A stretch of 42,943 bases of DNA, from contig DUKV01000029.1 in the NCBI GenBank assembly GCA_013329165.1, positions 1 to 42,943 of the forward strand, read 5' to 3'. Position 1 is the stretch's first letter. Every line of letters begins with the position of its first letter. This stretch comes from Methanocalculus sp. (GTDB taxonomy: Archaea; Halobacteriota; Methanomicrobia; Methanomicrobiales; Methanocorpusculaceae). Made by a program: the position numbers and the translations under genes. Below the pieces are notes generated by a model, which saw only the letters and a list, made by a program, of their open reading frames with translations, searched no databases and had not been told where the DNA came from. Of this stretch, positions 42,228-42,943 are shown piece by piece.

Positions 42228-42943
42228 GCTCCAGCCCTCAGTGTAGTGAACTCAGATTCCATGCCTTTCAGAATCTGATCAAGCATTGGCTTGTAGTCGC
42301 GGACGAACTTGATCTGCGGGAGATCGGACTTTGCCTTGACAGCGATGATCTGTGCCGGGGCAACACCTGCTGCCTGTGCGGCATATGCGAAATCTGCATA
42401 GATCTTTATAGCTTTCATGATATCGAACTGCTTGGTCATGTCACAGTAGGTATCGACATCATCATAGGCGTTCTGCTGGAGGAAGATCTCACGAAGCATA
42501 CGTGCCACTTCGATGGTGATCTGTTCCGATTCAGGCAGAGCATCGGATCCGACGAGCTGGACAATCTCCTGAAGCTCGGACTCCTTCTGAAGCACTTCCA
42601 TCGCCCATGAACGGAGCTTGTTCCATTCGGGAGAGATATGTTCATCATAGTAGTCATGGAGCTGGTCGAGGTAGAGTGAGTAGGAGTTCAACCAGTTGAT
42701 AGCCGGGAAGTGACGCCGTTGCGAGAGCTTGGCATCAAGCGCCCAGAAGACCTTCACAATACGGAGTGTGTTCTGGGTAACCGGCTCGGAGAAGTCACCA
42801 CCTGGCGGGGAGACCGCACCGATAACAGAGACGGACCCTGAATCACCAGCCAGTGTCTCGACAAGACCTGCACGCTCATAGAACTCCGATAGCCTGGCTG
42901 CAAGATATGCGGGATACCCTTCTTCACCGGGCATCTCTTCAAG
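42224..42943 (-). CDS. atpA: A-type ATP synthase catalytic subunit A, partial
   Basis: The C-terminal 240 or so residues of the catalytic subunit A; the gene runs off the right edge of the window, so its N-terminus and P-loop are not seen. Visible are [63 protein letters not shown] and the C-terminal helices ([13 protein letters not shown]). No inteinlike insertion is present in this part. It leads directly into atpB. Confidence 0.96.
   Translation of the reverse strand, partial: LEEMPGEEGYPAYLAARLSEFYERAGLVETLAGDSGSVSVIGAVSPPGGDFSEPVTQNTLRIVKVFWALDAKLSQRRHFPAINWLNSYSLYLDQLHDYYDEHISPEWNKLRSWAMEVLQKESELQEIVQLVGSDALPESEQITIEVARMLREIFLQQNAYDDVDTYCDMTKQFDIMKAIKIYADFAYAAQAAGVAPAQIIAVKAKSDLPQIKFVRDYKPMLDQILKGMESEFTTLRAGA

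Noticed and set aside
1..42943. CRISPR array
   Set aside because: No regularly spaced direct repeats were seen; the repeated palindromes are single promoter sites.

Overview
The window comes from a methanogenic archaeon, most likely a member of the Methanomicrobiales. The evidence is an archaeal A-type ATP synthase (atpA-B-D at the right edge), a methanogenesis-marker-8 protein, two copies of the methanogen-restricted DUF1890/DUF1894 pair, an O-phosphoseryl-tRNA:Cys-tRNA synthase (SepCysS), an archaeal-type phosphoglycerate kinase, FdhD, TATA-box promoters and several genes with almost no leader. I cannot fix the genus from sequence alone.

Layout. 1-5.7 kb: a HEAT-repeat protein, a folded intergenic element, a DUF1890/DUF1894 pair, then a ubiquitin-like sulfur carrier, an NcsA/TtuA-type tRNA thiolase, a ThiF/MoeB-like E1 and methanogenesis marker 8, facing a DUF5591 protein. 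5.7-9.4 kb: accessory DNA with a zinc ribbon, a RelE/ribbon-helix-helix toxin-antitoxin pair, a DDE transposase, a small ferritin-like protein and a DUF2080 transposon-associated gene. 9.4-13.7 kb: a redox/nitrosative-stress block (Fe-S protein, HxlR regulator, hybrid cluster protein, cysteine-rich proteins, ferredoxin). 13.7-28.6 kb: a dense sulfur and cysteine region. 28.7-31 kb: MoaD/MoaE, a flavodoxin remnant and an Fe-S aldo/keto reductase. 31-33.1 kb: an ATPase/TOPRIM cassette resembling defence modules. 33.5-36.3 kb: a glutaredoxin, FTR-rubredoxin, msrA operon in which msrA is split by a TnpB (IS1341-type) element. 36.4-43 kb: a pilin-like protein, a PAS protein, a RecA/KaiC-like protein, pgk and the ATP synthase.

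The most notable system is the 13.7-28.6 kb block. Six copies of one palindrome (TTCACAATTGTGAA or close variants) sit at promoters there and nowhere else I could find in the window. They control, by position: (a) an Xre-type regulator with a CxxC-x9-CxxC tail, LarE-like sulfurtransferase, cysteine desulfurase and FdhD; (b) metX-CBS, cysK and a cysE-DUF59 fusion; (c) a radical SAM protein with the second DUF1890/DUF1894 pair; (d) the tRNA-Cys gene followed by thiF, a TlpA-like lipoprotein and CcdA; (e) SepCysS and metY; (f) a winged-helix regulator. Four structural operons carry perfect or near-perfect palindromes about 35-37 bp from the TATA box; the two regulator genes share the same variant (TTAACAATTGTGAA read toward the gene) about 22-25 bp from theirs. 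I read this as a cysteine/sulfur regulon that includes both routes to cysteine and the tRNA itself, probably with self-regulating regulators. The regulon is an inference from site placement; no binding data exist here.
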